From: Pictodentalium vernedei
Taxonomy: Eukaryota; Mollusca; Scaphopoda; Dentaliida; Dentaliidae
DNA length: 64,000 nt
Direction of reading: 5' to 3'
NCBI GenBank assembly: GCA_031216915.1
Contig: CM062294.1
Span: 160,535,455-160,599,454 of the forward strand
Below are positions 43,238-55,059 of the stretch, piece by piece. Below the pieces are notes generated by a model. It was not told the DNA's origin, searched no databases, and saw only the letters and a program-made list of their open reading frames with translations. Positions within the stretch are counted from its first letter, which is position 1. The number at the start of each line of letters is the position of its first letter. Both the position numbers and the translations under genes were made by a program.

Positions 43238-43405
43238 TAGTTTAATTTTCGACTCAAAAACATAGATTACAACTCCTCGTTGGAAAGAACGCGTTCCAGT
43301 GAGTGGTCATAAGGTATGTTTTTGATGCCAAATGTGAAACCAATTAGTTATTCTAAAATTTCGCTTGCAAGTGTCGTCTGCCTTTAATGTTAGGTAAAAG
43401 GTTAA
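43238..43405 (+). mobile_element. Family A MITE, left-truncated and core-deleted, copy 8
   Basis: ACTCAAAAACATAGATTACA to AAGGTATGTTTTTGATGCC keeps the outer palindrome arms, but the core is reduced to GGAAAGAACGCGTTCC. The right end reads TTAGGTAAAAGGTTAA. Confidence 0.65.
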
Positions 43406-44099
43406 TGATATTATATCCTCAAAGGTACGCATGAGCTATCAACTGCACCAGGTACCTAGCCAGCTTCGTTGACTCCCGTAGCTAATTTAAGGTACACTTT
43501 ATCAATATTATTGTACCACAAATGAAGTCACGATATTGCCGATACCGATACTATGCAGACATCAACCTTTGTGGTCAATACCCTTTAGCAATAAAGGCCC
43601 ACCACTGCATCGGTTGGATTCAAAACATGTCCTATGTGTATGGCTTCAGTTAGGAATTGGCCAGTGATTTATCAGTGAAAAATCCTCTTTTTGAGATGAC
43701 ATTTGTTGCTCAAAAATGGTGGAGCGAAACGTAGTTCAGTCGTACGAAACTTTTAAGTTTGCGTTCTACAGTTTCGCTCAACTGAACAGGGTAAAATTCC
43801 AAATTAAGGCCGAATGTTGAAACTAGTGCCATGCGAATTGGAGATGCATTTTTAGTATCACGTATATGATAAAATTAGGCTATTTGTTAGACAAAAAAAT
43901 TTGTAGTTTTGGTTACAGAGTTGGAGTCTGATGCATCGGGGTAAATTAACAGAGACATTATGGGAAACAGTGGCTTCGAAAAATTTACTGTTTTGTAAAA
44001 TGTCATTTTTACACGGGGATGTTACCGGGCGTGTAACCAAAAATGAGACGGAAACATATAATTTTGTTCACATGTTAGAAACAGGGCTTAATATTCTCC

Positions 44100-45170
44100 A
44101 GGGATAGGTCAGGGGATGTTAGTGGGAACATTCTGCTTTTGAATCTGCTAGGTGGCAGGAAATGACTAGTTTCAGCATCTTTTCATGCAATTTCCCAAAT
44201 TGAAGCCTTATATTTGACAGTAAACTATTGCAGACACATTCAGATTGTTTATTTCTAATTATTCAGATAGTGTTGGAAGATTTTATTGGATTTGGAAAAT
44301 GTAATACATGTTATGGGTTAGATAATTAAGTTAAAGTATATTCGCATTCAAAAACAGGGTATGGCATTGAAAAATGCCTTGGCAATTGTGGAGCGGAACC
44401 ATAAGAGCATTTTGCTTTCGTTGTCAACTCGTGAGCCACGAGGTTTTTTATATGTGTTTGAATTGTAATTACATCATTTAAAAAACAAAACAAAACAATA
44501 AAAAAAACATTCATTATTTATTATTTTCTGGATTGATTACAGTTGTTAGTGATAGCTAACATTCAGCAAGTGGTGTCTCAGCACAACTGGAAATTCGGAG
44601 AAATTTGTAGGTGAAGCCCATTTGCACTTTTTTGAATTTACATCAGATTGCGAAAACACGTTAAGAGAGGGTATTGCATTTCCTAAACACCTAGCTCTGT
44701 ATTCATGATAAATATTTGCAATTATCGACGGCCTGATTGTTATTAGTTACCACAGAATTGCAGTATGGTGTCTACATTGTTATTTTTGTCATTGAGGCCA
44801 TGTCTTTATGTCGTATGTCCGTTTTGGAAACGGAGGTGATATGCCTCAGGGGTATGTAAGTGACAGTAGTAAGAAAATTCTGTTTGTGAGGCTGCTGGAT
44901 GACTGAAATTGACTGGTTTCGGCATTTTGTTATGCAATTCTCCAAGTTGAAGCCTTGCAATTGGCCGTAAAATATTTCACCTGCATTCAGATTGTTCTTT
45001 TCTTCTTATCCAGATAGTTCTTGGTGGATTTGAAAAAATGTAATACATGTTGTGGGCTCGATAACTAAGTTAAAAAATATTCGCATTTGAAGAGTGCATT
45101 GTATGTCACTTTTCGAAATGCCTGAAATCTGTAGAGCGGAACAGAAGGACTGTAGCGCGTGGTTGTCAGA
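44100..45170 (+). repeat. Diverged direct repeat, two copies about 745 bp apart
   Basis: 44,190-44,420 and 44,935-45,165 align through TTGAAGCCTT, CATTCAGATTGTT, GTAATACATGTT, TAAGTTAAA and GAGCGGAAC. Similarity also extends upstream in each copy. No coding role was recognised. Confidence 0.6.
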
Positions 45171-45629
45171 CGGACAGAACATCAGAATATGTTCGTCATT
45201 AAAATTCTGTTCAACGAGTATTTCCAAAGGAGGACGATCTGTCTTTCGATAAGTTTAGCAGAGGTATTCTGCGCGTTTTGACATTGACATATCAACACTA
45301 TTATCTAATTAATTGCTTGAATGATTGCAGAAATCTCTCCAACAATTAATCAGGTGATGGAGTTACAACAAGTTTATAAATGTTATTATACTGCCTTGCA
45401 TTCAACCATATATATATTCCATCTCTCTATGGTAAAAGTGGACGGGGCAGAAAAAAGATTAACTGGTCCTTATGTTGTAGGGTCCCAGACTCCACCGAGG
45501 GCCGCATTTAACTGCAGTTTACTAATAGAGATTCAAAAGTGTCTGTTGTTCAAAACACATCATGCTTTTATTATCGCTGTAGTACACAACTTACAGTAGC
45601 ATAGATCAAGTATGTGTATTGAAAATTGT

Positions 45630-45940
45630 GTGGGTGTTTCGTTCGAATCCCCAGTCGGTGCCTACAAATCACTGCTCTCTATTGGTCGGACGATCGATGT
45701 TAACTCCTTGATGATGCTGGCAGATATTCCTGCCCAGGACACAAAATCCCTTGCCATTAAAATATGTATAATTTGGGCACATTTAACCAATTTTTCTCCC
45801 TATAAACTTGAGGAAAGTTTGGACCAATGATTTCTTGAGTCAAATGTAGACGAATTTTTCATCAAATGTGCATGGATGCCATTCCTGGATTTGATGAAAA
45901 CATGTTTTAAAAATACTCAGCAGGTTAAGAGTTCAAGATG
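45630..45940 (+). repeat. SINE family 2 copy
   Basis: Starts near the box B-like GTTCGAATCCCC (45,642). The body contains TTAACTCCTTGATGATGCTG, TATTCCTGCC, AAATCCCTTGCCA and a late ACTCAGCAGGTTA-like end, all shared with 61,720-62,085. Confidence 0.6.
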
Positions 45941-46322
45941 TGACAGCCTCTGGTCGTGCGGATCAATTTCTTTGAGAATGCTGGTATCGCGATTCGATAA
46001 AACATTCGCCTTGTCTGCAAATGTGGAATACTTTGAGACGCTCCAACAGACAGCGCGATTGCACTATCGTCCCTTTCTTTCCAACGCGACGTTATTCTCC
46101 GTTTACAAACGACCTTCATTGTGAACAAGCAGGCAGAGCTGGTTGCGGCAGAGTTGCGAAGGCCGAGTTTGGAAGACACCTTTGCGAGATTGGAGATAAA
46201 AATATGTAGACGAGATGTTATTATTTCCGAATGGAAAATGATCTAGCCCATCCAGAAATAATAACATTCAATTACGATGAATTAATTTAACTGTTCAAGG
46301 TGATCTATGATATTACATAAGC

Positions 46323-46371
46323 GCCCCCCCCCCCCGTCCCCGCTTCCCCCCCCCCCCCCCCCCCCCCCCCC
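46323..46371. repeat. Interrupted poly-C tract
   Basis: Two long C runs, the second near 27 bases, are separated by GTCCCCGCTT. It belongs to a group of C/G runs listed among the findings. Confidence 0.85.
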
Positions 46372-46619
46372 ATCGTTGGATGAACTGTTACGGGGGTATC
46401 CTTATTGTGAGACTGTGAGGAGTTGTTCAAAGGGAAAAGAGAATACAGAGAAATAGTTTTAAAATTACATGCAATACACATGAGGGAACTAACAACAAAC
46501 ATATAGGGGACAATTTTACAGCTTTGAGGATGAAGAACGAAACTAACCTGCAATCTTTCAGTCCTCGATTTACTTGGTGCCTAACATGTAGTTATTATCC
46601 GGTTGGCATATAGTCGAGG

Positions 46620-47430
46620 TCCGTTGGGCCATATTTCCACACGACCATTTTGCATTGTAACTTACATACCGCTTGGCGGATTTTTGTTGTCCTTTGATGT
46701 GATGATAGATCCGAATTTTGGGATATTCACATGTTGCGGGTGTTGTACTTGTACTTGTACCAATGTTATGTTCCTTAATAGACTTAGAAAACTGTAGGAA
46801 CGTTTTGCATTATAATTTATCCCTTTGAACACGAGAGGCCGCTTTTCCGGCCTAGGAACATAATACGTCATAATTCTATTAAGTAGGATGGTTGCCAAGT
46901 GATTGTGTGTGGTAGACAAATCAATATTTTCAGCGTGCAGCCACAAGGCTGTACGTTGAAAATATTAATTGGTCCCTCCAAATAACGATCATGGACTCTT
47001 CCAATTGATGATGTTGAGCTGAAATGGACGATACCATCAGCTTTAACGGGGTTAAACATTGGTTGTCACATTTGATGTGTTTTGGTATGGAGAGAAACCA
47101 TCATGGGGAAGGAATATCTACATATTACGGGTATTAAGAACGTGTCCCTATTAGAGGTTTGGTCTTTGCTAGACTTCGAAAACTGTCCGTGCGAACATTT
47201 TGCATTGTAACTCCAGCATCGGTTGTCAGATAATGATTTTGAACCGTTGGTATATGGCGAAAATCCCTGGCGGGGGAAAGAATATCCACATATCGCGGAT
47301 TTCGTCCATGTTTATTTAATATGCCTCTTGTTGGACATAAAAAACGGTCTGTACGATTATTCATTTTGTGTTCTAGTTCGAGCATTGGTTGTCGGGTTTT
47401 AATGTCGTTTGTTATGATGATAGACGTTTA
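46620..47430. repeat. Tandem array of about 190-200 bp units, interrupted by a MITE
   Basis: Repeated landmarks are CATTTTGCATTGTAACT, a GCATTGGTTGTCAGAT-like block, AGGAATATCCACATATTACG and AGACTTCGAAAACTGT. They occur about three to four times. The family B MITE at 46,817-47,055 sits within a unit. Confidence 0.6.
46817..47055 (-). mobile_element. TTAA-type MITE, family B, copy 4
   Basis: Contains GAACATAATACGTCATAATT, then TCAATATTTTCAGCGTGCAG and its inverse GTACGTTGAAAATATTAATT. The right end reads GGGGTTAA (TTAA 47,052-47,055). Confidence 0.7.
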
Positions 47431-47689
47431 TGCTACAATGGACGTTGGAGATACTAATCATCTCACATATTTTTCATCTAAAACATTTAGTTTTACAACT
47501 TGGTTACCTATGAGAATTCCCAACACTCCAATCAGCAGCGTATGCTATCCGTTGTACTTCAGAACGGGGCACATCAATGCTTCACGTTGCACTCTTTCTT
47601 TTTCTGAAGAAATAGTCGCAGTCTTTCAACTAGTGTTCATCGTATACAAATGAACTTTAGGCTTGTGAACCATCGGCTACCCACTGATT

Positions 47690-47905
47690 CTTGTGTTTGT
47701 TTTGATTGGGGTTTTAACGACACTTTTAACAGCTTGTGTCGCATCGTGTCGGACAGTTTTACGGATAGAGGATTCAGGAGTATGGGGAAAGAACCAACAA
47801 GCACCACTGCGTGCACAATCGGGATTAAATGTTCTGCCGAAGCACACAACGCAGTTATTACTGGTCAAACTGTTGGTGTTATCTCCCTGTTATCGACATT
47901 AGAAT
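47690..47905 (-). repeat. SINE family 1 copy, internally shortened
   Basis: TTTTAACGACACTTTTAACA, GTCGGACAGTTTTACGGATA and CAGTTATTACTGGTCAAACT are the inverse of the family 1 body and head. The middle is deleted compared with 54,391-54,756. Confidence 0.6.
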
Positions 47906-47974
47906 GCCCACGTTCGAGCCCTGTCAAACAAGACTGAATTGTTTACATTTCTAGTTTAGTTATGGGAGAATATT

Positions 47975-48115
47975 GCCCCATCATGCCACGACATGGCCAG
48001 TCACGATTAAATGTATTGCCCCAGGCCACAACGCCGTTATCGCTGGTCAGATTCGCATCTTCGACCTTTTTGTTTGACGTTCGATCATTTAACCGCTGAG
48101 CAACCTCGCTTCTAT
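47975..48115 (-). repeat. SINE family 1 head fragment
   Basis: CAGTCACGATTAAATGTATT, AACGCCGTTATCGCTGGTCA and AACCGCTGAGCAACC give an inverted tRNA-like head, adjacent to the copy at 47,690. Confidence 0.5.
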
Positions 48116-48416
48116 CCGGCGGTCAGTAAGAGAAACTATTTCTCGTGCTTCTCCCATCTCATCAAAAATTGCAAACTTCCTTTTGTACTCACTGTTATTT
48201 TATGACTTTCAAATGCTTGGTAATTTTTTTGGAGTGCTCTCCCTTAGTCTGTCTGAAGATTTTCGCGCACTGACGGTTTTTTCTTCAAATTGATTCTCTC
48301 TGTTTGGTTGTATTGATATGTTGTTGTTTTAGTGACGCTGCTGTCGCTATAACCGAACACCAACCATTGATTCCACAGACATGTCGCATGGGTTTACTGA
48401 ATGGGAAAAATATTAG

Positions 48417-48592
48417 TTAGCCATGTATATTCCAGGGGGTATGGAAAATTACACTGGTTTGAAAACTGATACACCCCGAGGCGCATAGAAATTCCAAGCT
48501 GATGGAAATTTACACTGTTTTGAAAATAGCTGAAGGCTGTATCGGTTTTTAAACCAGAGTAAATTTCTATACACCCTGGAATATACATGGAT
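48417..48592. repeat. Inverted repeat element
   Basis: AGCCATGTATATTCCAGGGG (48,419) is mirrored by CACCCTGGAATATACATGG (48,575). GGTTTGAAAACTGATACA is mirrored by TGTATCGGTTTTTAAACC. Confidence 0.65.
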
Positions 48593-48669
48593 AATGAATT
48601 TATTTTCTCTCTAAGTTCCTTAATATTGAAGAAAAATTATAATTCTGTAGAATAGGAAAATAACCTGTT

Positions 48670-48722
48670 ATATTTTGTTTGACAGAGCTTGTAGAGCTCT
48701 GCCAAACGAAATATAATTGGTT
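48670..48722. repeat. TTTGACAGAGCT hairpin
   Basis: The arms TATATTTTGTTTGACAGAGC and GCTCTGCCAAACGAAATATA are nearly perfect. Same family as 1,297 and 9,518. Confidence 0.65.
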
Positions 48723-48724
48723 AT

Positions 48725-49730
48725 AACTATAGTTGTTTTAATGATGAAATGTATCAAAGATAAATGAATCAGCCAATAATAGGCTCTTCTGAATAATCAG
48801 TGAGTGCCTTGACAGCGATGAGGTATAAATAGATGCTCAGACTTTTACAATGTGACATAACAGCAGAAGAAAGCCACAAATACTGACCCAATGGCATTTG
48901 AAAGAGAAAGGTAAATAAACGATAACTCCACTTAAAATATAGTTCCATCAGTGATCTGATTTTTTTTGTCATGCATGACACAAAATTAAAGGTATCATTT
49001 TGATTATGTTTTTCAATGAACAGCTCTGTTAATTTTAATACATATACCATTATCATAAACTATTTTTATGGATTTTGAAAAAAATTGACATTGCCTGCAT
49101 ATTCATGTTTTTACACCGGGCTAAACCAGTGTGAATACATTTCAAGTGACGAGGGTGTCATTTACATAGTACCTGCTAGTCAATCAAATCGCTAGATTAC
49201 AGTCTGTACTGAAATAAGAATATGTCTGCACCATTTGAGGTAAAGTCGTTTTCCGTGTTATATGTAATTGTATGAAACCTGTACGTGCGATACGATAAGG
49301 CATTAAAGACGACATTCTTTTAAGTCTGGAATTTAAACGTAGTGCTATGCGTCGAATCTGGGTCTTTTACTAGTACCAGAAACTAAGGTTGTCCAATGCC
49401 AAAATTAAAGGCAATAATCACCAAACACAATTCTAACGAATCGATTCGTCGAGTCAGCAGTATAATCAGTAACCATATTATATGTTTCTGTGGGCATGTT
49501 AGTTACAGTTATTATATGTTTGTGTTTTACGTCAAGGCGTAAGGGGAAACAATGTGGCGAAAATGTTTTTATTACTTTCCAAAGTGTGATTTACTAGGAT
49601 TTCCGGGTTTGATTATAAACGATAACTGCACAAGTGAATTATGCAATCAACAATTGGGTCATGCATCCACGCGCGCAAACCAAGACGCTTTGCTGTGGGT
49701 GTAATTGGGACTTCACAGTTGTTTTGTTTT
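48725..49730. other. No recognisable gene
   Basis: At 49,221 a six-codon start (MSAPFE) runs into GTAAAG and could be a tiny first exon, but it is too short to support. Nothing else was identified. Confidence 0.35.
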
Positions 49731-49732
49731 TT

Positions 49733-49930
49733 TGTAACACTTTACCTAATATGAAAAGCAGACGACACTTGCAAAAAAATTCTTGAATAGCTAATATTTT
49801 TCATATTTTGTCTCAAAAACATAGGTTATGACCCCCTCATTGGAACGAGCTCGTCGAGCTCGTTCTAATGAGGTGTCATAACCTTTGTTTTAGAGACAAA
49901 AAATTAAATTTAATTGGCGGATTTTTTCGA
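49733..49930 (-). mobile_element. Family A MITE, right-truncated, copy 9
   Basis: Reverse orientation, with a near-perfect palindrome on GAACGAGCTCGTCGAGCTCG. The right terminus is lost near GGCGGATTTTTT. Confidence 0.75.
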
Positions 49931-50097
49931 GGCGAGGGACTATATTGTAAAACGCGTGCGCATTGGTGTTTGTACAACGTCCCTCACCTCTCATGAATTA
50001 CTTCATATAACCAGTCCAGTCAAGCGATTACTCTCTATTTATTCATATTTACATTATATATCATAGATAAGATATGATGATGTCTCCAAAAAATGTT

Positions 50098-50346
50098 TTA
50101 ACCCTTTGCCCAACGAATCGGCCGCATCCGCCCGCGTAATATGCAAATTCTGCAGTTTAAAAAATATCATTTTTCAAAATATTTCAACAAAACAATATCA
50201 TGTGACCTCTCGTTGGAACGAGCTCGACGAGCTCGTTCCAACGAGGGGTCACATGACATGGTTTTGTTGAAATTTTTTGACAAATTTCAAAAAATGGTAT
50301 TTAAAATAATATATCTTGATATCGTCTGCGTTGGGTAAAGGGTTAA
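50098..50346 (+). mobile_element. Family A MITE, subfamily 2, copy 10
   Basis: TTAA at both ends. CCCTTTGCCCAACGAATCGG at the left and TTGGGTAAAGGG at the right. The core GAACGAGCTCGACGAGCTCG is framed by arms AACAATATCATGTGACC / GGTCACATGACATGGTT. Confidence 0.8.
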
Positions 50347-51140
50347 AGTCTAAATATTAAATGAGCTCACTTTGAAAGACTAATTTGTGGGCACTTAATC
50401 GCATTATTTGGAGTACAACCTCTACAAAACCAGAGTTAACAGATCTCTCTTTTTTGTGTTATTTAGAAGCTGAGACCTGCAGATTTGATAGTAATTTTTT
50501 TATTAAAAAAATAGTGACACATTTGAAAATATGCTAATGAAGCTGATCTAAATGGGTGGCAGCCACCGTGAAGCATGCTGGGATGAATGATATTTTCAAA
50601 AAACATGGTCGACAGTACCAGTCAATAATGTAAGGTAGAGTATGCTTGATCCAGAAAACCACTACAGATACAGTGCAATGCATGGTCGACCGGTTCTCTA
50701 TTGTTTGAGAAAGCTCAATGTTTTTTTTCAGACAATACTCTTCTTGACTGGATGTGATGTAACCGATACAGCTATGAACCCATTAAAAAGAAGAGTCATT
50801 TACAGCACATATTGTTTGACTCCTTTGATGTATAAAAAATATTAAGCAACATTTCTCCTTCAGTGCAACTGGAACATTAAATGATATATACGTGTTCACC
50901 TAAAGCATGTTGCCTAGAAATAAACTCCATTTAGATTACATTCGCGGAGTTATATCTGACTGTTCCTGGGACTGAGTAGTTTTTCAACATAATGCACTGA
51001 GTTAAAAATTGTCAAAGAAACATTATTGAGTGAAATGACCCACCATACTTTCTAGTCAAAACCTTCGCATGCCAGGTTTTGTTTACACCAGCTTCATTAA
51101 CATATTTACAAAACATCGGACAATATTTGTTTGTGGCACA
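50347..51140. other. No recognisable gene
   Basis: AT-rich sequence with one 67-codon frame (50,642-50,845) without motif. Confidence 0.4.
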
Positions 51141-51146
51141 ATACAT

Positions 51147-51622
51147 GAAAAATAAAATTATCAGGTCCACAGTCATGAGATAATTCCCAATATTCACTAA
51201 AACAGCATAGATTTTCTTTTTATTATATGCTACATGTCATTTTAATGCGCAGTATTCAGCCCAATTCGTCTGTAAACAGTTTTAAGACAATAACAAAAAG
51301 CTGCTGATTATTCCCACGAGGCGACTTTTAAGGCGACGTCATGCGCCGAGGCGTAATGCCATTTAGGAAGCTACTGAAAAATAATTCACTCGTGAAAAAT
51401 AAAACTTTCAGGTCTACACTCATGAGATAATCCCAGATACTGAATAAAATAGAGTAGATTTTCTTTTTTATTATATGCTACGAGACATTTTATTGCACAA
51501 TATTCAGCCCAATTCGACGAAAAATGCGTACGTTTCAAAACGATAACAACGATCATCCGATAGTTCCTTCAAGGCGTGGTAATGCGGAGTAGCGTGACGT
51601 CATTTAGGAAGGTACTGAGGAA
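51147..51622 (+). repeat. Tandem duplication of about 245 bp
   Basis: Copies at 51,147-51,378 and 51,393-51,622 share GAAAAATAAAA, CATGAGATAAT, TTTATTATATGCTAC, ATTCAGCCCAATTCG and CATTTAGGAAG. An inverted relative lies at 5,365-6,020. Confidence 0.7.
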
Positions 51623-52079
51623 TATTTGTCGATATCTATCGATTCGATAGATACCGAGAAATATGTTTTAGATAATTTGCGATAATTCACGGGCGAGCAA
51701 AATATATATCAATTTTTCAGGCCTCAGCTCTTACATAACTCAAAGATTTAACAGTTGATGTTGGTTTTGTTGCGGTTGAACCTCTCCATGATAAGAAGGA
51801 TAGCGAAGAAGGCAAATTCTTTAAAAGTGAATTTGTTAAATATTTGAATCGTTAAATTCAAAACTGTAGTTCTCGGGATGTTATTCATTTTACAAACCGA
51901 AATAAATTAAAAATGCACCACAAACTAGAATTAATAACCCTGTTTGCTCTGCGTGCTGTTCGGTAATTTTCCCTTATTAATTAAATTCCTTAAATTTGAA
52001 TCACTACCCATTCTTATGACCATATGGAATGTACAGAAACATAATAAGTGATCTCTTGATTATTGCCTCGCACGCAATC

Positions 52080-52106
52080 TCCACCCCCTCCCCCCCCCCC
52101 CCCCCA
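52080..52106. repeat. Poly-C tract
   Basis: CCACCCCCT followed by a C run of about 17. Confidence 0.8.
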
Positions 52107-52157
52107 TCTACCAGAAGTGTCGCAAATATGACTGATTGGGGCGGACGGGTGGAGCGG

Positions 52158-52275
52158 GTCTTGTAAATTTTATTAGTCTCAGCTGTGGTAGCCCAAATCC
52201 AGACTGATCGCATTTAATGCGATCAGTCTGGATTTGGGCTACCACAGTTGAGACTAATAAAATTTACAAGACCAA
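52158..52275. repeat. Near-perfect 58-bp-arm hairpin
   Basis: GGTCTTGTAAATTTTATTAG to GATCGCATTTAATGCGATC and back. The two arms differ at about one position, and the loop is almost absent. This marks a very recent or selected palindrome. Confidence 0.85.
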
Positions 52276-52375
52276 ATACATATCAAGAAAAATGTCTTCG
52301 TTGATGTCATGCCTTGGTGATGTTGTTGGAAGGTTAGTCAGTCGGGACTATAGTTAAAACACTCCAGAGTTGTTT

Positions 52376-52625
52376 TAACCCTTTACCTAAGGTAACGGCC
52401 AAAACCAACCAGCGCTATTCACAAAAGTCGCCAATTAATTTTCATTATTTTTTCATTTTTTGTCTCAAAAACATGGGTTATGACCCCTCTTTAGAACTAG
52501 CTCGTCGAGCTCGCCCCAATGAGGGGTCATAACCTATGCTTTTGACACAAAACATAAAAGAAAATTAGTTATTCAAAAATGTTGTTTGCAACTTCCGTCT
52601 GCTTTCACGTTAGGTAAAGGGTTAA
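52376..52625 (+). mobile_element. TTAA-type palindromic MITE, family A, copy 11
   Basis: TTAA at 52,376-52,379 and 52,622-52,625, with termini CCCTTTACC and GGTAAAGGG. The core is decayed on one side (GAACTAGCTCGTCGAGCTCG). Confidence 0.8.
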
Positions 52626-53099
52626 ACCATTTTGGATACTTCTAATGTACATGTGGTAGTCGTAACGGGAAATCTTATTTAATTAACAGGTACCGTACTG
52701 GTTTTCAAAACTGGTCATGCTGCGCCCGAATCTGGTACTGCAGTCCTCTTTCTATATGACCGATTCTGTGAGTGACATAAGTCCAGATATCCAACATGGT
52801 CTCGTTTGAAAGTGTATGATTACAAGCAAGACCGAATCATTATCCAAGACGTTGGTCAAGATGACAATGTCCCGACCGAAAATATTAAGGTACGAACCCC
52901 CATAGCCCGCTTTAGTGAAACACCCGCACAGGGTTAGGCCCCAGTTACAACTAGTGCTTTGCGTAGACCAGTACGTTCCAATTTCTACATATTCGGACAC
53001 AGGAGAGTCGTCACATCATTTCTAATTTTCTAAAAAAATCACGCGGTGGTGTGTAATACTCTTAATCCCGATTGTCACCGAAGGTGGGGGCGTTGTTGT

Positions 53100-53122
53100 G
53101 GGGAGGGGGGGGGGGGGGGGCT
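53100..53122. repeat. Poly-G tract
   Basis: G run of about 15 or more after GGGAGG. Confidence 0.8.
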
Positions 53123-53184
53123 ACGATGGCATACTTCAGATCCATGGTGCATTTGCCTTCAACTGCTGCTTAATATTTTTTTGT

Positions 53185-53315
53185 AGAGTTGTTGGATCCG
53201 AATGCTGCTCGGCGGTTCTCTCCGGATACTCCAGCTTCGTCCACCCGTAAAGCTGTCCAACATGATGTGACTATGGTTGTTGAAAGTATCGTTAAGTCCC
53301 AAGAAACAAACAAAC
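53185..53315 (+). repeat. SINE family 1 3' fragment
   Basis: GCTCGGCGGTTCTCTCCGGA, CTTCGTCCACCCGTAAAGCT and CAACATGATGTGACTATGGT, then a GAAACAAACAAAC tail. Confidence 0.7.
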
Positions 53316-53639
53316 ACGCGGTAATGTATGCGACATGTAAACGTAATTGTTCAACCCTGTCCGCATTGCACCACGACACTACAACGCAACCCCGTCGCAC
53401 ATGCTTTCGTGTCACCCTACAGCCGGTTCTGTACATCAACGTGTGTCCAAATCACACACATTATAAATCCCATCAGAAACCTAAAGGGAAGAAAGACGTC
53501 ACTCACGTCACGACATGCGACGTATGCTAAAGCGAAAATTGCATCAATAGGTAAGAAAGAGAGAAAAATACTGTTTAATCAAACACTCTTCGAAATGGCC
53601 TGCTGTGACAAATCGAACTTCAGTGTTGACCCCAATCAC

Positions 53640-54900
53640 ACAGACAATGCGACCGCGAGGCAATCTCTTGGCGACCGATTTCATTTGCGGCAGACTGGCG
53701 ATCGCCACTTCTACCCATATTTGGAATTAGGATATGATCGCAGATCAATCAGCGAAAGGTTTTGCAACTTATCAGGGATTCATCGGCAATTTATCGGCAA
53801 CTGCTCACCGCAGATACGGCGCCAAGCTTGCAACTGGTTGAGGCCGATCGGTGACTAGTCAGCGAATCTTCGGTGACTGGTTGCAAACTGAACGGGGACT
53901 GGTCGGTGATTAGTTGTCTATCGATCATCGATCAAAGCATAATGGACATAAACAGAGTGATTTTCAGAATCAAACCATTTCTCTGCAAGTTGTCAAGATG
54001 TTAACAGCAGAACAGTTGCCTGGAAATAATTGAAATAATAAAACAGCGTTGATGTGAACTCTGTGAATACATGTGACAAAATGATGCTGGAATGCGCAGA
54101 CAGGTCTTTTTATAGAGGGTGACATTTTGCAAACAAAACGGTGAATGATCCGCGCACGCTTTGAAACCACTTTGTAACCGATCGACAGCCGGTCGCCGAT
54201 GGAGCCCCGGTTGATCACCGCCTCATCACTGATTAATCACAGATAGGTGGCATAGAGTCAACACCCTTGTCTAGACGAAACCGATCCCCGCACAGTGGAA
54301 ACCAATCTGCGGTTAACACAGCACCGCTTTGAGACCTCTAGGAGACCAATGGAACTTCTGAGCGACGAAATCGGTCGCAGCCAGTCTTGTTATTTATTTA
54401 TTGGTGTTTAAGGTCACATTCTTATGCACAATGGCTCATCGTGACCGTGAAAGTTTACGGGTGGAGGAAGCCGGAGTGCCCGGAGAGACCCAGCGAGCAT
54501 CGACGAGCAACTGTCAGCTCCTCAACATTCTAACTCTGTTCAAGCTCCGCTCAAGCAGGATTACAGCGGTTGAAGACATGTGCACCATCGACGTGCTGTA
54601 CGCCTTACTAAACGGCGTCATCGTGCCCCATGTAGGCAACCGGGATGAAGTGCCTTGCCCAAGGACACATCGCGGGTCGTCCCGGGCGGGGATCGAACAC
54701 GGGACCTCTTGCATGGAAGTTCAACAGTCTACCACTGAGCCACCGCGCTCCCCAGTCAGTCTTGTGTATGCCCTAAAGACTAGTTACGACCGAATGGGGT
54801 TTGTGACCGCTCTGAAACCTTGTAGCGACCTCAGTGAAACCTTTCAGAGATCTCTGAAGCCTCTTTGCGATTGTCAAATGTTTTGGTCTCCAAGAGGTTA
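53640..54900. repeat. Degenerate short tandem repeat region, split by a SINE
   Basis: Variants of a GGCGACCGATTT / TCGGTGACTGG motif recur irregularly through 53,660-54,370. Their CTGAAACCTT relatives occur at 54,800-54,880. The open frame 53,328-53,858 is a by-product of this composition. Confidence 0.4.
54382..54765 (-). mobile_element. Full-length family 1 SINE with a 9-bp target duplication
   Basis: CAGTCTTGT occurs at 54,382-54,390 and 54,757-54,765 and brackets the element. On the minus strand the head has box A (GGTGGCTCAGTGGTAGA) and box B (GTGTTCGATCCCC), about 60 bases apart as in a tRNA. The body ends in an ATAAATAAATAAC tail. This copy fixes the boundaries of the family. Confidence 0.85.
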
Positions 54901-55059
54901 CATCACGGTCGCATTGTCTGTGTGACTGGGGATTTAATGAGCTCTGTCAAAGAAGAGTGAATTGATTAAATTGCCGTTTTGTATTATGGAAAAAATGCAG
55001 GTTGTCATTTTGATATTTCGACATCGGTGTGCATTATGTTCTGAGTTTACGAGTTTTAT

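Noticed and set aside
49221-49238. Six-codon start (MSAPFE) before GTAAAG as a first exon
   Set aside because: Too short to separate from chance without transcript data.
53328-53858. 176-codon plus-strand open frame
   Set aside because: It lies across a SINE fragment and a degenerate GC-richer short repeat, has no start context or motif, and its length is explained by composition.
54401-54925. 174-codon plus-strand open frame
   Set aside because: It is mostly antisense to the full-length SINE, so it is not a gene.
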